Source: Collimonas sp. OK242 (lineage in GTDB: Bacteria > Pseudomonadota > Gammaproteobacteria > Burkholderiales > Burkholderiaceae_D). Taken from it: 64,000 bases of DNA. Every line of letters starts with the position of its first letter. Within the stretch, counting starts at the first letter, position 1. The notes below the pieces were generated by a model that was not told where the DNA came from, ran no database searches, and worked only from the letters and a program-made list of their open reading frames with translations. Positions 62,005 to 64,000 of this stretch are shown in pieces. The stretch lies in NCBI RefSeq assembly GCF_900107095.1, contig NZ_FNOR01000005.1, forward strand, positions 216,078 through 280,077, written 5' to 3'. The position numbers were made by a program, and so were the translations under genes.

Positions 62005-63243
62005 ATGGATGCATTATTAGTTTCGTATGGAGTCGAATGGCTCAATTTGCTGGTCCGCTGGTTGCATCTGATTACGGGCATCGCCTGGATCGGCGCATCC
62101 TTCTATTTCGTCTGGCTGGACAATTCGATCCGGCCGCCGAAGGCAGGATCCGATCTGGCCAAAAAGGGCGTGTCCGGAGAATTGTGGGCAGTGCACGGCG
62201 GCGGCTTCTACAATCCGCAAAAATACCTGGTGGCTCCGGCTGAATTGCCGGACGACTTGCATTGGTTCAAATGGGAGGCTTACGCCACCTGGCTGTCCGG
62301 TTTTGCCATGCTGTTCATCGTCTATTACTTCAATGCTTCGGCCATGATGATCAACAAGGACGTGGCCGATCTGAATACCTGGCAAGCAATCGGCGTCGGC
62401 CTCGGCACGCTGGTGGTGGGCTGGACCGTCTACGACGTGCTGTGCCGTTCGCCGCTGGGCAAGCGTGAAGGCCTGCTCGGTATCGTCATGTATCTGTTCA
62501 TCGTTGCCGCAGCCTATGTGCTGACGCATTTGCTGAGCGGCCGTGCTGCGTATATCCATGTCGGCGCCATGATCGGCACCATGATGGTGGGTAACGTGCT
62601 GATGGTGATCATTCCGGGGCAGCGCAAGCTGGTGGAAGCGATGCGCGTCGGTAAATCGCCGGATCCGATCTACGGCAAGAAAGCCAAGCAGCGCAGCGTG
62701 CACAATAACTATTTCACGCTGCCTGTGCTGTTCATCATGATCAGCAACCACTACGGCATGACTTATAGCCATCCGTACAACTGGCTGATCCTGGCGGCGA
62801 TTATTGCTGCCGGCGCCTTGATCCGTCACTTCTTCAACCTGCGTCATGCCGGCCGTGTTTCGCTCGGCTATCCGATTGCCGGCGTTGCCTTGCTGCTGGC
62901 GGTGGCGATTGCGATTGCACCGAAGCCGGTGCAGCCGGTGGCGCCGGTTGCCAAGGCAGACGCTGCCGTGGCAGCAGCCGCACCGACTGCCGATATGGCG
63001 CATATCCAGGAAATCATCGGCCAGCGCTGCGCCACCTGCCACTCGGCACAGCCAACCCAGCCAGGATTTGCTACTGCTCCGGCCGGAGTGATGTTGCAGA
63101 CGGCGGACCAGATCCGTCAGCACGCCGACAAGGTCTATCAGCAAGCGGTGCAATTGAAGGCGATGCCGTTGGCTAACCTGACGCATATCACCGATGAAGA
63201 ACGTGCCCTGATCGGCACCTGGTATACCTCCGGCGCCAAGTAA
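62005..63243 (+). CDS. puuD: Membrane urate oxidase PuuD with cytochrome c domain
   Basis: 412 aa from ATG 62005 (GGGGAAG ribosome-binding site), an upstream ATG at 61984 being unlikely. N-terminal half: about eight helices, MDALLVSYGVEWLNLLVRWL through IAGVALLLAVAIAI (to about 305), the DUF989 urate hydroxylase domain. A Pro/Ala linker follows. The C-terminal cytochrome c domain has CATCH at 342-346 and an axial-Met candidate KAMPL. It oxidises urate to 5-hydroxyisourate using the respiratory chain, without making H2O2. Confidence 0.93.
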   Translation: MDALLVSYGVEWLNLLVRWLHLITGIAWIGASFYFVWLDNSIRPPKAGSDLAKKGVSGELWAVHGGGFYNPQKYLVAPAELPDDLHWFKWEAYATWLSGFAMLFIVYYFNASAMMINKDVADLNTWQAIGVGLGTLVVGWTVYDVLCRSPLGKREGLLGIVMYLFIVAAAYVLTHLLSGRAAYIHVGAMIGTMMVGNVLMVIIPGQRKLVEAMRVGKSPDPIYGKKAKQRSVHNNYFTLPVLFIMISNHYGMTYSHPYNWLILAAIIAAGALIRHFFNLRHAGRVSLGYPIAGVALLLAVAIAIAPKPVQPVAPVAKADAAVAAAAPTADMAHIQEIIGQRCATCHSAQPTQPGFATAPAGVMLQTADQIRQHADKVYQQAVQLKAMPLANLTHITDEERALIGTWYTSGAK

Positions 63244-63357
63244 GCCGGGCGCACCGGTATCTGAAGCTATCCTGAAAGCCGGAAGCTGATTGCGCAGTTT
63301 TACTGCGCTCAATCAGCCTCCGCGCTTGACCTCATTGAAGAAAAATCTGGAGTTCTC

Positions 63358-64000
63358 ATGTCCCAAACCATCACCATCGACGGCTTTAATCTCACCGCGC
63401 AGCAAGTCGTCGACGTCGCCCGCGCGCCGCACCTGCCGGTGACCCTGGCCGACTCTTCACGCGCCGCCCTGAAAGAAAGCCGCGACTACATCGAATCGAC
63501 CTGGATGCACGACGAAGCGCCGATGATGTACAGCTTCAACACCGGCGTCGGCTTGTTGAAAGACACCCGCATCAAGGTCGAACATATCGAGCTGTTCCAG
63601 ACCCAGCTGATCAGGGCCCATTGCGCCGGCATCGGTGAGCCATTCTCGGAAGAAGTCAGCCGCGCCACCATGCTGTTGCGCGCCAATGCCTTCGCCAGCA
63701 ATTATTCGGCGCCACGGGTCGAAGTGGTAGACCGCCTGCTGGCTTTCCTGAATGCAGGCATCCATCCGATCATGCCGCAAAAGGGGTCGGTCGGCGCGTC
63801 CGGCGATCTGGCCCCCTTGTCTTACCTGGCGGCGGCGATTGCCGGCTTTGACGAAGCTGAAGTGATGTACCAAGGCCAGCGCATGAGCGCGCCGCAAGCG
63901 ATTGCCAAGGCCGGCGTCGGCCCGGTCAAGTTCGACCTGAAAGCCAAGGATGCCTCGGCCCTGATCAACGGCTGCACCGCTTCGCTGGCGGTAGCGGTAT
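63358..64000 (+). CDS. Aromatic amino acid / histidine ammonia-lyase, N-terminal part (cut by window edge)
   Basis: 214 codons visible from ATG 63358. MIO-forming Ala-Ser-Gly is in QKGSVGASGDLAPLSYLAAA, and YSFNTGVGLLKD matches the Tyr-x-x-Asn-Thr-Gly motif of the family. The expected NGT after it reads NGCTASLAVAV. HutH-type histidine ammonia-lyase is possible, but the sequence could equally belong to the broader HAL/PAL/TAL group that often accompanies purine genes in Burkholderiales. The C-terminal half lies to the right of the window. Confidence 0.85.
   Translation, partial: MSQTITIDGFNLTAQQVVDVARAPHLPVTLADSSRAALKESRDYIESTWMHDEAPMMYSFNTGVGLLKDTRIKVEHIELFQTQLIRAHCAGIGEPFSEEVSRATMLLRANAFASNYSAPRVEVVDRLLAFLNAGIHPIMPQKGSVGASGDLAPLSYLAAAIAGFDEAEVMYQGQRMSAPQAIAKAGVGPVKFDLKAKDASALINGCTASLAVAV

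Overview
This 64 kb window looks like the chromosome of a beta-proteobacterium of the order Burkholderiales, most likely family Oxalobacteraceae (Collimonas/Herbaspirillum/Janthinobacterium-like). The evidence is gene order and protein character: pepA divergent from lptFG, a cysI-DUF934-cysHDN-cobA sulfate operon, DUF3460-scpA-panC, and metG divergent from apbC. The genus call is inference only. Gene density is high. I see no prophage, transposase, integrase or CRISPR array, so this is mostly core and metabolic chromosome with a few small accessory pockets.

Layout. 1-4.5 kb: pepA (truncated by the window edge), the LPS-export permeases lptF/lptG, a CbiX-type chelatase and a LysR regulator. 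4.6-6.6 kb: a pocket of small genes, including an orphan MgtC-type ACT domain behind a 400-nt leader that starts at a near-consensus promoter. 6.6-14.9 kb: assimilatory sulfate reduction (cobA, cysN, cysD, cysH, DUF934, cysI on the minus strand), a TSUP exporter and a divergent cysB-like regulator. 15-22.5 kb: small lipoprotein, DHA2 drug exporter, J-domain protein, ClC antiporter, methyltransferase, large MscS channel. 22.7-29.6 kb: a complete L-threonate/D-erythronate catabolic operon (GntR regulator, ltnD, otnK, otnC, MFS carrier, otnI, denD). 29.9-32.3 kb: an orphan ABC solute-binding protein and an HPP/CBS membrane protein. 32.3-37.3 kb: cobalamin riboswitch, btuB, btuC, btuD and a convergent btuF in the panC transcription unit. 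37.3-45.99 kb: panC, scpA, DUF3460, BamE-like lipoprotein, metG, apbC, cupin, DUF4399 and gltX. 46.0-46.7 kb: tRNA-Ala(GGC) and two identical tRNA-Glu(TTC), followed by a duplicated tRNA 3' end plus terminator.

The right third forms a metabolic chain. gcl-hyi-glxR, a glycerate kinase and pyk (49-55.6 kb) turn glyoxylate into pyruvate. The next genes degrade purines: 8-oxoguanine deaminase, a fused UraD/allantoate-amidohydrolase, an NCS2 purine/urate permease, a LysR regulator and the membrane urate oxidase PuuD (55.7-63.2 kb). Purine ring carbon leaves the ureide pathway as glyoxylate, so the neighbourhood is a plausible purine-to-pyruvate route, with HIU hydrolase, allantoinase and the ureidoglycolate step not present in the window. 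The window ends inside an aromatic amino acid ammonia-lyase gene.

I did not find a clearly new large system. The least explained parts are the structured leader with the orphan ACT-domain and Cys-rich small ORF (4.96-5.9 kb), the 52-bp duplication of a tRNA-Glu 3' end with its terminator (46.48-46.68 kb), the structured leader of the purine permease (60.41-60.6 kb), and a strong palindrome upstream of puuD (61.74 kb).
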